Assembly (NCBI GenBank): GCA_030440445.1 | Contig: CP098528.1 | Coordinates: 4,216,001-4,280,000 of the forward strand | Direction of reading: 5' to 3' | DNA: 64,000 nt | Source of the DNA: Halomonas sp. KG2 | Lineage (GTDB): Bacteria; Pseudomonadota; Gammaproteobacteria; Pseudomonadales; Halomonadaceae | Shown here: positions 54,577-63,723 of the stretch, one piece after another | Numbering within the stretch: position 1 is the stretch's first letter | Layout of the letters: each line of letters opens with the position of its first letter | Notes under the pieces: generated by a model | Databases searched by the model: none | What the model was told of the DNA's origin: nothing | The model's input: the letters and a program-made list of their open reading frames with translations, nothing else | Position numbers and translations under genes: made by a program

Positions 54577-55806
54577 CTACTTGTCCTTGGAGAGCGGCAG
54601 ATCAGCTCCCTGGGCGACTTGCGCTCCAGGCCCATTGGCATTCGGCTTCACATCAATATCAAAAATATCCGTTGGCAGCCAAAGTGTTGCGCAAGCATTG
54701 GGAATATCGACAACGCCACTGATATGCCCTTGTACGGGCGCGCAGCCTAGCAGCGAGTAGGCTTGAGCACCGGTGTAACCAAACTTTTTGAGATATTCGA
54801 TGGCATTGAGAACGGCCTGACGATAAGCCACATGCACATCCAGGTAGTGCTGCTTGCCCTGTTCGTCTACCGATACCCCTTCAAAAATCAGGTAATCATC
54901 GTATTTCGGCGTGATAGGACTTGGCTTGAAAATAGGGTTCTTGATGGCGTACTTCTCCATCCCGCCTTTGATCAGGTTAACCCGCAAGTGGATCCAACCA
55001 GCCATCTCAATGGCGCCACAAAAGGTGATTTCCCCATCACCTTGGCTAAAGTGCAGGTCGCCTACCGACAAGCCACCATCTTTAACGTACACAGGAAAAT
55101 AAATTGTCGACCCACGCGATAAGTCTTTGATATCACAATTACCACCATGCTCACGGGGCGGCACTGTTCGCGCGCCTTCAGCGGCAGCTTGTTGCTTTGC
55201 AGTGCCTGATAATTTACCCATATGCGCCGTATCGGCGTAGGGCAGCGCGGCTAACTGGGGGATACGGTCAGGCTCGGTATCGTAAAGTGCTTTTTCTCGC
55301 TTATTCCATTCAGCCAACATCTCTTTTGACGGTAGGCAACCAATCAAGCCCGGATGGATTAAACCAGCAAACTCGACACCAGGAATATGTCGGGATTTGG
55401 TGAACATGCCATTAAAGTCCCAAATCGACTTTTGAGCCTCTGGGAAGTGCTCGGTTAAAAAACCACCGCCATTCTGTTTAGAAAAAAAGCCATTGAACCC
55501 CCACTGACTCTCCTCAAAGGTACCAATATCAAGAATATCGACCACCAACAAATCGCCAGGCTCAGCACCTTCAACCCCCACGGGACCTGATAAAAAGTGA
55601 ACCTGGGTTAAGTCAACATCGCGTACATCGTCGGCGCTATCATTGTTATGAATTTGCCCGCCAGTCCAGTCATGACACTCAACGATAAAGTCGTCGCCAG
55701 GCTTTACCATGCAGGCCATGGGTATATCGGGATGCCAGCGATTATGGATCTGTTCGTTCTCGTAAGGTGATTGTTTAAGGTCAATTTTAATAATTGTTTC
55801 AGCCAT
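54577..55806 (-). CDS. fmdA: Formamidase (acetamidase/formamidase family)
   Basis: A 409-aa enzyme hydrolysing formamide to formate and ammonia. Landmarks: PGDDFIVECHDWTGGQI, PGLIGCLPS, PPREHGGNCDIKDLSRGSTIYFPVYV and GDLHFSQGDGEI, the metal-binding core. It complements the urea importer in scavenging simple nitrogen compounds. No sigma-54 site was found in the 226 bases upstream; that stretch holds no gene. Confidence 0.92.
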   Translation of the reverse strand: MAETIIKIDLKQSPYENEQIHNRWHPDIPMACMVKPGDDFIVECHDWTGGQIHNNDSADDVRDVDLTQVHFLSGPVGVEGAEPGDLLVVDILDIGTFEESQWGFNGFFSKQNGGGFLTEHFPEAQKSIWDFNGMFTKSRHIPGVEFAGLIHPGLIGCLPSKEMLAEWNKREKALYDTEPDRIPQLAALPYADTAHMGKLSGTAKQQAAAEGARTVPPREHGGNCDIKDLSRGSTIYFPVYVKDGGLSVGDLHFSQGDGEITFCGAIEMAGWIHLRVNLIKGGMEKYAIKNPIFKPSPITPKYDDYLIFEGVSVDEQGKQHYLDVHVAYRQAVLNAIEYLKKFGYTGAQAYSLLGCAPVQGHISGVVDIPNACATLWLPTDIFDIDVKPNANGPGAQVAQGADLPLSKDK

Positions 55807-56032
55807 AACAAACCTCTGTCACGTAACGTAGGATAGTCAGCGTAGAGAAGATCATTTCCCCTACCCCACTATGCAAAATAGTCACTCAGACAGTTATAAG
55901 CTAATTACATCTAGATTATTACGCAGCCTTAACTAAACTCAGCCGAGTATCTGCTCAACAAATACTCAGGAGAGCGGGCTTTAGAAGCTTTCAGACAGAA
56001 GAGCGGTTCAGTAGGGTGACAAAAGGGCTTAG

Positions 56033-56668
56033 TCACCCTTTACGTTCAATATCGACGTCGCTGGCTTGGGTAAAATCGTCCAGCGCCATCATATGGCCAA
56101 GTTTGCCCGCTTTGGTGGAGAGATAGTGCTCATTATGGGGGTTTAGGCCTGTGGTAATCGGCAGGCGCTCAACCACATTCACGCCATCCCGGGTTAAGGC
56201 ATCCACCTTTCGAGGGTTATTGGTCATCAGTTTTAATGCCGTAATACCCAAGTGGTTAAGCATCGGCACACACAGGTCATAGCGACGCATGTCCGCACCA
56301 AAACCAAGCTGTTCGTTGGCTTCAACCGTGTCAGCACCTTGGTCTTGCAGATGATAAGCGCGAATTTTATTCAGCAGCCCAATACCTCGCCCCTCCTGGC
56401 GCAGGTAAAACAGCACGCCACGCCCTTCTTCAGCAATACGCTTGAGCGCTTCTTGTAACTGATAGCCGCAGTCGCAGCGCATGGAAAACAGCGCATCGCC
56501 GGTTAAACATTCAGAATGCACGCGCCCCAGTACTGGCTCGCCGCCGCTCACATCACCTAGCGTTAAGGCGATATGGTCTTTACCCGTGGCTTCGTCTTCG
56601 AAGCCGTGCATGGTGAATGTGGCCCAAGGTGTGGGCAGCCGGGAAGCGGCAATGAAGCGAATGGTCAC
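56033..56668 (-). CDS. ribA: GTP cyclohydrolase II
   Basis: First step of riboflavin synthesis from GTP. 211 aa, stand-alone RibA. Zinc Cys triad in [18 protein letters not shown] (C54, C65, C67 spacing), catalytic [18 protein letters not shown] and [16 protein letters not shown] dyad AGGGTGAC / GTCACCCT (56013-56039) overlaps its stop codon but lacks a T-run. Confidence 0.95.
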   Translation of the reverse strand: MTIRFIAASRLPTPWATFTMHGFEDEATGKDHIALTLGDVSGGEPVLGRVHSECLTGDALFSMRCDCGYQLQEALKRIAEEGRGVLFYLRQEGRGIGLLNKIRAYHLQDQGADTVEANEQLGFGADMRRYDLCVPMLNHLGITALKLMTNNPRKVDALTRDGVNVVERLPITTGLNPHNEHYLSTKAGKLGHMMALDDFTQASDVDIERKG

Positions 56669-56779
56669 AGGTTACCTCGTCGATTAACCAAACCAGCTAA
56701 CCACACCGGTGTTGGAAAAATAAGAAAACATTCTACCAGGAAGCGGCGGTAGCCTCACGGTCTCAACAGGGAGAGGCGT

Positions 56780-56853
56780 TTTTAAGTACGTTTTTTAAGT
56801 ACAATTGCCGCCTTCAGACACAGTTATCTTCAAGTACCGTTATCTTCAAGTAC
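56780..56853 (+). repeat. Short direct repeats upstream of hemE
   Basis: TTTTAAGTAC occurs at 56780 and 56793; GTTATCTTCAAGTAC occurs at 56823 and 56839 (16-base period). All four carry AAGTAC. Likely slippage duplications in the hemE leader; regulatory meaning unknown. Confidence 0.75.
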
Positions 56854-56899
56854 AATGACTCCCTTACAATGCGGGCAAACTTCTCAAGAGCAAGTGTTT

Positions 56900-58012
56900 A
56901 TGACCACCACACCTTTGCAAAACGACCGTTTTCTTCGTGCGCTGGCTCGCCAGCCTGTCGACCGCACTCCGGTGTGGATGATGCGCCAAGCAGGCCGATA
57001 CCTGCCAGAATATCGCGCCAGCCGCGCCGATGCTGGCAGTTTTATGGATCTGTGTCGCAACCATGACCTAGCTTGTGAAGTAACGCTACAGCCCCTTGAG
57101 CGTTACCCACTAGATGCCGCCATTCTATTCTCCGACATCCTCACCATCCCAGATGCGATGGGGCTAGGGCTTTATTTCGAAACCGGTGAAGGTCCGAAAT
57201 TCAGAAAAACCGTGCGCACTCCAGAAGAGGTTGCAGCGTTAACGGTACCCAACGCCGAGCGCGATCTCGATTATGTGATGCGCGCCGTATCGACCATTCG
57301 TCGTGAGCTGAACGGTCGCATGCCGTTGATCGGCTTTTCGGGTAGCCCCTGGACGCTAGCCACCTACATGGTGGAAGGCGGTTCTAGCAAAGATTTCCGC
57401 CATCTGAAAACCATGCTTTACGATACGCCAGACACCATGCACCAATTGCTGGATACCCTGGCGCAGTCGGTAACCGACTACCTAAACGCGCAAATTCGCG
57501 CGGGCGCTCAAGCAGTACAGATTTTTGATACCTGGGGCGGTGCGCTTTCAACCCCCGCCTACCTGGAATTTTCGCTGCGCTACATGGAGCAAATTGTCTC
57601 CGGCCTGATTCGTGAGCACGATGGCCGCCGCGTGCCGGTTATTCTGTTTACCAAAAATGGCGGCCAATGGTTGGAACACATCGCCTGTGCCGGAGCCGAT
57701 GCGCTTGGTATCGATTGGTCGACCGAACTTTCCGACGCCCGCTCTCGCGTGGGCCATAAAGTCGCGCTGCAGGGTAATCTCGACCCCAACGTGCTGTTCG
57801 CCCGCCCCTCGGCCATTCGCGCCGAAGTGGCTCGCGTACTGGAGAGCTATGGCCACGGCCCGGGCCACGTCTTTAACTTGGGCCATGGCATCAGCCAGTT
57901 CACCAACCCCGATCACGTCACCGCCTTTATGGAGGCGCTGCACGATTTAAGCCCGCAGTATCATCAAGGCATTCCTACCCAAACGAACGCCCCGCGCCCA
58001 GGAGCCAAGTAA
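56900..58012 (+). CDS. hemE: Uroporphyrinogen decarboxylase
   Basis: Converts uroporphyrinogen III to coproporphyrinogen III. 370 aa from the ATG at 56900 (E. coli 354). Landmarks: [18 protein letters not shown] at about 19-36, catalytic Asp in [17 protein letters not shown], and [16 protein letters not shown] near the end. An earlier ATG at 56855 adds 15 residues that do not look like HemE. Stop overlaps the speE start (TAATG). Confidence 0.94.
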   Translation: MTTTPLQNDRFLRALARQPVDRTPVWMMRQAGRYLPEYRASRADAGSFMDLCRNHDLACEVTLQPLERYPLDAAILFSDILTIPDAMGLGLYFETGEGPKFRKTVRTPEEVAALTVPNAERDLDYVMRAVSTIRRELNGRMPLIGFSGSPWTLATYMVEGGSSKDFRHLKTMLYDTPDTMHQLLDTLAQSVTDYLNAQIRAGAQAVQIFDTWGGALSTPAYLEFSLRYMEQIVSGLIREHDGRRVPVILFTKNGGQWLEHIACAGADALGIDWSTELSDARSRVGHKVALQGNLDPNVLFARPSAIRAEVARVLESYGHGPGHVFNLGHGISQFTNPDHVTAFMEALHDLSPQYHQGIPTQTNAPRPGAK

Positions 58013-58872
58013 TGAGCGATTTACGCGACGACCAGTGGTTTACCGAAGTATTTGATAGCCACGGCAGCGCTTTCTCGCTGAAAGTCACTGAGAAATTGCT
58101 GGATGTGCAAAGCCCCTACCAGCACCTGGAAGTGTATACCACAGAGACCTACGGCAACCTGATGGTGCTCGATGGCTGCGTGATGCTGACCGATCGCGAC
58201 AACTTCCTCTATCACGAAATGATAGCCCACCCAGCACTGTTCACCCATCAAGACCCCAAACGGGTAGTGATTATTGGTGGTGGCGACTGCGGCACGTTAA
58301 AAGAGGTGTTACGTCACCCTGGTGTTGAAAAAGTGACGCAAATCGACATCGATGAAGAAGTGACCAAGGCCGCCGAGCGCTTCTTCCCAGCGTTGGTAGA
58401 AGCTAACGGCGACCCGCGTGCCGAGCTGCTGTTTGCGGATGGTGTGAAGTGGGTAGACGACGCTGCCGATGAGAGCATCGACGTGCTGATTATCGACTCT
58501 ACCGACCCGGTCGGCCCCGCCGAAGGGCTATTTAAAACCGACTTCCTGAAGCGTTGCCACCGTATTCTAAAAAATGGCGGCGTGATGGTGCAGCAAAGCG
58601 AATCACCGCTTTACCACAGCGGCTCTATTATTCGCGAACTGCGTAACGACATGCGTGAAGCGGGCTTTGATAGCGTGGCCACACTGCCCTTCCCACAGCC
58701 GGTTTACCCTTCTGGCTGGTGGAGCGTCACGTTGGCCGGCAAAGCGACCAGCGTTGAAAGCTTCCGCGAACAAGCTGCCGCTGAACATAAAATGCCGCTA
58801 CAGTACTACACTGGTGATGCTCACCGTGGTGCACTATCGCTGCCGCCTTTTATGCGTAAAGCCTTCGCATAA
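58012..58872 (+). CDS. speE: Polyamine aminopropyltransferase (spermidine synthase)
   Basis: A 286-aa enzyme adding aminopropyl from decarboxylated SAM to putrescine. Landmarks: VVIIGGGDCGTLKEVLRH (SAM site) and catalytic DSTDPVGPAEGLF, plus PVYPSGWWS. GGAG precedes the ATG by about 8 bases; coupled to hemE. Confidence 0.93.
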   Translation: MSDLRDDQWFTEVFDSHGSAFSLKVTEKLLDVQSPYQHLEVYTTETYGNLMVLDGCVMLTDRDNFLYHEMIAHPALFTHQDPKRVVIIGGGDCGTLKEVLRHPGVEKVTQIDIDEEVTKAAERFFPALVEANGDPRAELLFADGVKWVDDAADESIDVLIIDSTDPVGPAEGLFKTDFLKRCHRILKNGGVMVQQSESPLYHSGSIIRELRNDMREAGFDSVATLPFPQPVYPSGWWSVTLAGKATSVESFREQAAAEHKMPLQYYTGDAHRGALSLPPFMRKAFA

Positions 58873-58892
58873 CTTAGCGTCTGCGAATAGCC

Positions 58893-58921
58893 AAAAAGCC
58901 GAGCATTGCTCGGCTTTTTTT
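58893..58921 (+). terminator. Intrinsic terminator of hemE-speE
   Basis: AAAAAGCCGAGC / GCTCGGCTTTTT with an ATT loop and a run of seven T, 21 bases after the speE stop. Confidence 0.92.
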
Positions 58922-58977
58922 ATGTGCTTACGTTTTGAGCTTACGTTTACTTGCCCTTTCACGTTAAGGAATAACAA

Positions 58978-59988
58978 ATGAAAACCGTTCGTTGGTTGGG
59001 AGTAGGAATTGGTGTTTTAGTACCTGCGATGGCCATGGCCAGCACGCTGGAAACCGTTCAGGAACGCGATCGCGTACGTTGTGGCGTTAACGCTGCCCAA
59101 CCAGGCTTTTCGTCATTAGATGACGACGACCAATACCGAGGCCTGGATACCGATGTATGCCGTGCCATAGCCGCTGCGGCGCTTGGCGACGCGACAAAAG
59201 TAGATTTCGTGCCACTCGACTCGGTAGAACGCTTCACCGCGCTGCAGTCTGGCGAAGTCGATGTCCTATCACGCACCACGACTTGGACCTCGAGCCGTGA
59301 CACGACGATGGGGATGAACTTTACCGGCGTAAGTTACTACGATGGCCAAGCCTTTATGGTGGCCAGCGACCTAGGCGTGCAAAGCGCCAAAGAGCTTGAT
59401 GGCGCGGCAGTTTGTACCCAGTCTGGCACCACCAGCGAACTCAATCTTTCTGATTACTTTCGCATCAACGGCATGACTTATGATGCTGTCGTTTTTGATG
59501 CGCCTGAACAGTCTATTGCGGGCTTTGAAGCAGGCCGTTGCGATGTTTTAAGCTCCGATGCTTCCCAACTGTATGCCCAGCGGATGCAGCTTGCTGATCC
59601 CGACATGGCGGTCGTGCTCCCTGAAATTATCTCGAAAGAGCCGCTGGGCCCAGCCGTTCGTCAAAATGATGACCAATGGTTCAATCTTGTGAAGTGGTCG
59701 CTGTTTGCCATGCTAAATGCGGAAGAGCTGGGCATTACACAAGCTAACGTAGATGAACAGCTTAATTCGGAGAATCCTGATGTCATGCGCCTGCTTGGTC
59801 AAGATGGTGACTTTGGCGAGCCGATGGGCATCAGTACCGATTGGGCGTACCAAATCATCAAGCAGGTGGGTAACTACGCCGATATCTTTGATAGAAACGT
59901 CGGTGCCGACTCTGACTTCAAGATTGCCAGAGGCTTAAACGCCTTGTGGAAAGACGGTGGCATTCAATACGCACCACCTATTCGTTAA
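58978..59988 (+). CDS. General L-amino acid ABC transporter binding protein (AapJ-like), copy 1
   Basis: Periplasmic binding protein, 336 aa, signal peptide ending AMAMAS. It shows AapJ features: LETVQERDRVRCGVNAAQPGFS, GLDTDVCRAIAAAALGD, FTALQSGEVDVLSRTTTW and ISKEPLGPAVRQ. It is a full-length paralog of the next gene but has its own terminator, so it is a separate transcript. AAGGA lies upstream of the ATG. Confidence 0.9.
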   Translation: MKTVRWLGVGIGVLVPAMAMASTLETVQERDRVRCGVNAAQPGFSSLDDDDQYRGLDTDVCRAIAAAALGDATKVDFVPLDSVERFTALQSGEVDVLSRTTTWTSSRDTTMGMNFTGVSYYDGQAFMVASDLGVQSAKELDGAAVCTQSGTTSELNLSDYFRINGMTYDAVVFDAPEQSIAGFEAGRCDVLSSDASQLYAQRMQLADPDMAVVLPEIISKEPLGPAVRQNDDQWFNLVKWSLFAMLNAEELGITQANVDEQLNSENPDVMRLLGQDGDFGEPMGISTDWAYQIIKQVGNYADIFDRNVGADSDFKIARGLNALWKDGGIQYAPPIR

Positions 59989-60054
59989 TCCTGTTCATCC
60001 TTCAAGCCCGTTAATCCATCACACTGAGCGACACTATTTTTTAAGCTAACAGCC

Positions 60055-60110
60055 ACATTAGCGACTATGCATCAAAATAGAGCAATCACTAGTCGCTAAT
60101 GTTTCTTTTT
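60055..60110 (+). terminator. Intrinsic terminator after aapJ copy 1
   Basis: Perfect 13-bp stem (60055-60067 ACATTAGCGACTA and its complement 60090-60102) with a 22-base loop, then TTTCTTTTT. It separates the two binding-protein genes. Confidence 0.75.
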
Positions 60111-60179
60111 GCACCAATACTTTCGTATACAGCAGGCATTTTGCGTTGAAAAGCGCTGAATTTGACGACATATCCTTTC

Positions 60180-60195
60180 TGGCACCTTCCTTGCT
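60180..60195 (+). promoter_or_regulatory. Sigma-54 promoter of the aapJQMP operon
   Basis: TGGCACCTTCCTTGCT is almost the full sigma-54 consensus, with GG-N10-GC spacing. The start would fall near 60206, about 50 bases before the aapJ ATG. A TGCACCAA half-site at 60109-60116 resembles the urt enhancer words. Confidence 0.85.
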
Positions 60196-60255
60196 AGCTT
60201 CTAGTGTCATGCATTTGCATGCATAACGACATTAAATCGAGTAAGGGGAACGACC

Positions 60256-61281
60256 ATGATGAATAAAAAACACTTGGTACTGCTGGCCTCCGCGGGTGCT
60301 ATCACGCTGGCCGGTGTCGCCACTGCTCAAGCTGATACGTTAGCAGACACGATGGAACGCGGCGCCGTTCAGTGCGGCGTCAGCGATGGCCTGCCAGGTT
60401 TCTCCGCCCCGGACGATGAAGGTAACTGGCAAGGACTCGACGTTGACGTATGTCGTGCCGTTGCCGCCGCCGTTCTCGGTGATGCTGATGCGGTGAACTA
60501 CATTTCTCTGAACGCGGTAGAGCGTTTTACGGCCCTGCAGTCTGGCGAAGTCGACGTACTATCACGTAATACCACCTGGACCACCACTCGTGACACCACC
60601 CTGGGCCTCAACTTCACTGGCGTGACCTTTTACGACGGTATCGGCTTCCTAGTTAACCGCGATCTGGGGCTTAGTGGTGCCGACGAATTGGATGGTGCCG
60701 CTATTTGTATTCAGTCTGGCACCACGACCGAACTCAACGTAGCCGACTACTTCCGCGCCAACGATATGCAGTTCGACCCCATTGTATTTGATACCTCTGA
60801 ACAAACCGTGGGTGGCTTCCAGTCTGGGCGCTGTGATGTATTAACCTCGGATACTTCTCAGCTGGCGGCACTACGTATTCAGCTAGATGACCCGGACAGC
60901 GCGGTCATTCTACCCGACATTATTTCCAAGGAGCCTCTGGGCCCTGTCGTACGTCAAGGCGACGACGTATGGTTTAACATCGTGAAGTGGTCGTTATTCG
61001 CCATGATTAACGGCGAAGAGTATGGCGTCACCAGCGAAAATGCCGAGGAGATGCTCAGCTCTGAGAATCCTGATGTTGCCCGCCTACTTGGCCAAGATGG
61101 CAACTACGGTGAAGGTATGGGCTTAGAAGCCGATTGGGCCTACAACATCCTGAGCCAAGTCGGTAACTACGGCGAAAGCTTTGAGCGCAACGTCGGTATG
61201 GGCTCTCCGCTTGAAATTGAACGTGGTGTTAACGCCCTCTGGAACCAAGGTGGCTTCCAGTACGCACCGCCGATTCGCTAA
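60256..61281 (+). CDS. aapJ: General L-amino acid ABC transporter binding protein AapJ, copy 2
   Basis: A 341-aa periplasmic binding protein, signal peptide ending ATAQA. AapJ pattern: DTMERGAVQCGVSDGLPGFS, GLDVDVCRAVAAAVLGD, FTALQSGEVDVLSRNTTWTT, ISKEPLGPVVRQ. This copy heads the operon with the permeases, so it is the likely main receptor; copy 1 may widen substrate range. ATG 60256 or 60259; AAGGGG lies upstream. Confidence 0.92.
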   Translation: MMNKKHLVLLASAGAITLAGVATAQADTLADTMERGAVQCGVSDGLPGFSAPDDEGNWQGLDVDVCRAVAAAVLGDADAVNYISLNAVERFTALQSGEVDVLSRNTTWTTTRDTTLGLNFTGVTFYDGIGFLVNRDLGLSGADELDGAAICIQSGTTTELNVADYFRANDMQFDPIVFDTSEQTVGGFQSGRCDVLTSDTSQLAALRIQLDDPDSAVILPDIISKEPLGPVVRQGDDVWFNIVKWSLFAMINGEEYGVTSENAEEMLSSENPDVARLLGQDGNYGEGMGLEADWAYNILSQVGNYGESFERNVGMGSPLEIERGVNALWNQGGFQYAPPIR

Positions 61282-61298
61282 GCGTCTCGTTTGACCCC

Positions 61299-61336
61299 GG
61301 CCCGCCGCTCCATCCTTCCAAGGGCATCGGCGGGCC
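61299..61336 (+). other. Intercistronic hairpin aapJ-aapQ
   Basis: GGCCCGCCG / CGGCGGGCC with a 20-base loop, 17 bases after the aapJ stop. Only ATTT follows. Likely a partial terminator or 3' stabiliser that keeps binding protein in excess over permease. Confidence 0.6.
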
Positions 61337-61372
61337 ATTTGATTGACCGTCCGTATCGCGGAGACGCCTTCC

Positions 61373-62563
61373 ATGTCCGTAAGTCCTAACACTCGTCCCG
61401 CTGGCCACAAGCCGCCGTTTTGGCGAGATCGCGCCAAACGTGCGCTTATTTTCCAGCTACTCCTCGTCGCCGCTGTGGCAGCCTTTTTGTTCTACATTGT
61501 CGGTAATGTCCAAGACAACTTATCTGCACGTGGTATCACCACCGGGTTTGGTTTCTTGGGCAACACCGCAGGTTTTGGGATTGTGCAGAGTCTGATCGAC
61601 TACTCATCTCAAAGCACTTATGGCCGTACCTTCTTGGTCGGCTTACTGAATACGTTGCTGGTGGGTGGCCTAGGGGTATTGGCCGCGACCATCATTGGCT
61701 TTATTGTTGGCATCGCCCGCCTGTCGCCTAACTGGCTGCTAGCGCGCTTAGCCACCGCCTATATCGAAACTTTCCGCAATATTCCGCTGCTACTGCAAAT
61801 ATTCTTCTGGTACTTTGCGGTATTACGCACGATGCCAAGCGCCAGAGATAGCTTGGCATTTGGCGAAGCCATCTTTCTCAACGTACGCGGGTTGTATTTA
61901 CCCCAACCGCTGTTTGAGTCTGGCTTTGGCCTGATCCCTCTGACCTTCCTTGTCGCCATTGTTGCCAGTATTGCCCTGGTGATATGGAACAAGCGTCGCC
62001 ATGAAGCCACAGGTAAACGCCTGCCAGCTTACTGGATCTCATTTTTACTGATTTTTGGCTTACCGCTATTAGTGCTCGTTGCTACTGGCGTGCCGGTTAC
62101 CTGGGAAATGCCGGAACTGCGCGGCTTTAATTTCCGTGGCGGTATTACGGTAATCCCTGAGTTCCTCGCGCTTTGGCTGGCACTGTCGATTTATACCGCC
62201 TCGTTTATTGCTGAAATTGTCCGCTCTGGCATTCAGGCAATTTCGCACGGGCAAACGGAAGCTGCCCAGGCACTAAGCCTGCCACGTAACCTGGTACTTC
62301 GTCTGGTGGTTATCCCTCAGGCACTGCGCGTCATTATTCCGCCGCTAACCAGCCAGTACTTGAACTTGATTAAGAACTCGTCGCTGGCAACCGCCATCGG
62401 CTATCCCGACCTTGTCTCGGTGTTTGCAGGTACCACGCTGAACCAGACCGGCCAAGCCATTGAGGTCATTGCAATGACCATGGCGGTCTACCTAACCATC
62501 AGCCTGCTGGTGTCCATGTTTATGAACTGGTTCAACGCCCGAGTGGCACTGGTTGAACGCTAG
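61373..62563 (+). CDS. aapQ: General L-amino acid ABC transporter permease AapQ
   Basis: HisM/GlnP-type permease with the extended AapQ form, 396 aa, about eight membrane segments. GLLNTLLVGGLGVLAATIIGFIVG, YIETFRNIPLLLQIFFWY and EAAQALSLPRNLVLRLVVIPQALRVIIPPL (EAA loop) are diagnostic. ATG at 61373 chosen, GGAG 9 bases upstream; GTG-type start at 61343 lies close to the hairpin. Confidence 0.92.
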   Translation: MSVSPNTRPAGHKPPFWRDRAKRALIFQLLLVAAVAAFLFYIVGNVQDNLSARGITTGFGFLGNTAGFGIVQSLIDYSSQSTYGRTFLVGLLNTLLVGGLGVLAATIIGFIVGIARLSPNWLLARLATAYIETFRNIPLLLQIFFWYFAVLRTMPSARDSLAFGEAIFLNVRGLYLPQPLFESGFGLIPLTFLVAIVASIALVIWNKRRHEATGKRLPAYWISFLLIFGLPLLVLVATGVPVTWEMPELRGFNFRGGITVIPEFLALWLALSIYTASFIAEIVRSGIQAISHGQTEAAQALSLPRNLVLRLVVIPQALRVIIPPLTSQYLNLIKNSSLATAIGYPDLVSVFAGTTLNQTGQAIEVIAMTMAVYLTISLLVSMFMNWFNARVALVER

Positions 62564-62584
62564 GCCGACGGTGAGGATATTTAC

Positions 62585-63685
62585 ATGATCCATAATCAAA
62601 CAATTATTAAAGAGCGGCCAGCCCCCAGTAGTTCTGTCGGGGCGGTTGCCTGGCTACGTGCCAATCTGTTCAACGGCCCGATCAATACTATCTTTACCCT
62701 AATCGGGCTTTACATACTCTATTTGCTGGTCGTTCCCACCGTTCAGTGGGCGTTTTTGAATGCCGATTGGATAGGTACCACACGGGATGACTGCTCTCGG
62801 GAAGGGGCTTGCTGGGTTTTCATCAATGCACGCTTTACCCAATTCATCTACGGCCTGTATCCCCGTGAGGAAATCTGGCGAGCCAACATCGTCTTTGCTG
62901 GTTTCTTTACGCTGATAGCTTGGCTGGCCATTCCCCGCCTGCCCCTCAAACGTTGGGTGGCGATATTTGCTCTTGTTGGCTTCCCCATCGTTGCCTATGT
63001 GCTGCTGCACGGCGGCTACTTTGACATGCCTCGCGTGCCTACGCATCGCTGGGGTGGCTTGCTGCTAACCCTGCTGCTGGCTACCGTCGGTATGGTGGGC
63101 GCACTGCCTATCGGCATTGTGCTGGCGCTGGGGCGGCGCTCCAATATGCCCATCGTGAAAAGTTTCTGCGTCGTATTTATCGAGTTTTGGCGCGGAGTAC
63201 CGCTGATTACGGTGCTATTCATGGCCTCGGTAATGCTGCCGCTGTTCCTTCCCTCTGAGATGAATGTAGACCGTTTAGTACGGGCACTGAGCGGCCTAAC
63301 GCTATTCCAAAGCGCCTACATGGCCGAGGTGATTCGTGGTGGCCTGCAAGCCATTCCAAAAGGCCAGGAAGAGGCTGCTGCTGCGCTCGGCATGACCTAC
63401 TGGAAGCGGATGGGGCTGATTGTGCTTCCCCAGGCGCTGAAAATGATGATTCCCGGTATCGTGAATACCTTCATTTCGCTGTTTAAAGACACCACCCTGG
63501 TCATGATCATCGGACTATTTGACCTATTGGGGATCGTGCAAGCGGCGCTGGCCGACTCACGCTGGCTGGGCTTCTCGCTGGAAGGCTATGTCTTTGCCGC
63601 CTTCATGTTCTGGGTCTTCTGTTTCAGCATGTCGCGCTATAGCCAGTATTTAGAACGCAAGCTGCACACCGGCCATAAGCGCTAA
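62585..63685 (+). CDS. aapM: General L-amino acid ABC transporter permease AapM
   Basis: Second permease, 366 aa. A distinctive extended N-terminal part with a periplasmic DDCSREGACWVFINARF segment is typical of AapM. C-terminal EEAAAALGMTYWKRMGLIVLPQALKMMIPG is the EAA loop. GAGGAT lies upstream of the ATG; 21 bases after aapQ. Confidence 0.92.
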   Translation: MIHNQTIIKERPAPSSSVGAVAWLRANLFNGPINTIFTLIGLYILYLLVVPTVQWAFLNADWIGTTRDDCSREGACWVFINARFTQFIYGLYPREEIWRANIVFAGFFTLIAWLAIPRLPLKRWVAIFALVGFPIVAYVLLHGGYFDMPRVPTHRWGGLLLTLLLATVGMVGALPIGIVLALGRRSNMPIVKSFCVVFIEFWRGVPLITVLFMASVMLPLFLPSEMNVDRLVRALSGLTLFQSAYMAEVIRGGLQAIPKGQEEAAAALGMTYWKRMGLIVLPQALKMMIPGIVNTFISLFKDTTLVMIIGLFDLLGIVQAALADSRWLGFSLEGYVFAAFMFWVFCFSMSRYSQYLERKLHTGHKR

Positions 63686-63723
63686 CGCCGCTTTTATTAA
63701 CGATTTTTTAGCAGGATAAAGAC

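Noticed and set aside
55807..56032. Sigma-54 promoter for formamidase
   Set aside because: A TTTTGCA word on the minus strand lacks GG at the required 10-base spacing.
56013..56039. Terminator for ribA
   Set aside because: The dyad AGGGTGAC / GTCACCCT overlaps the stop codon and is not followed by T residues on the minus strand.
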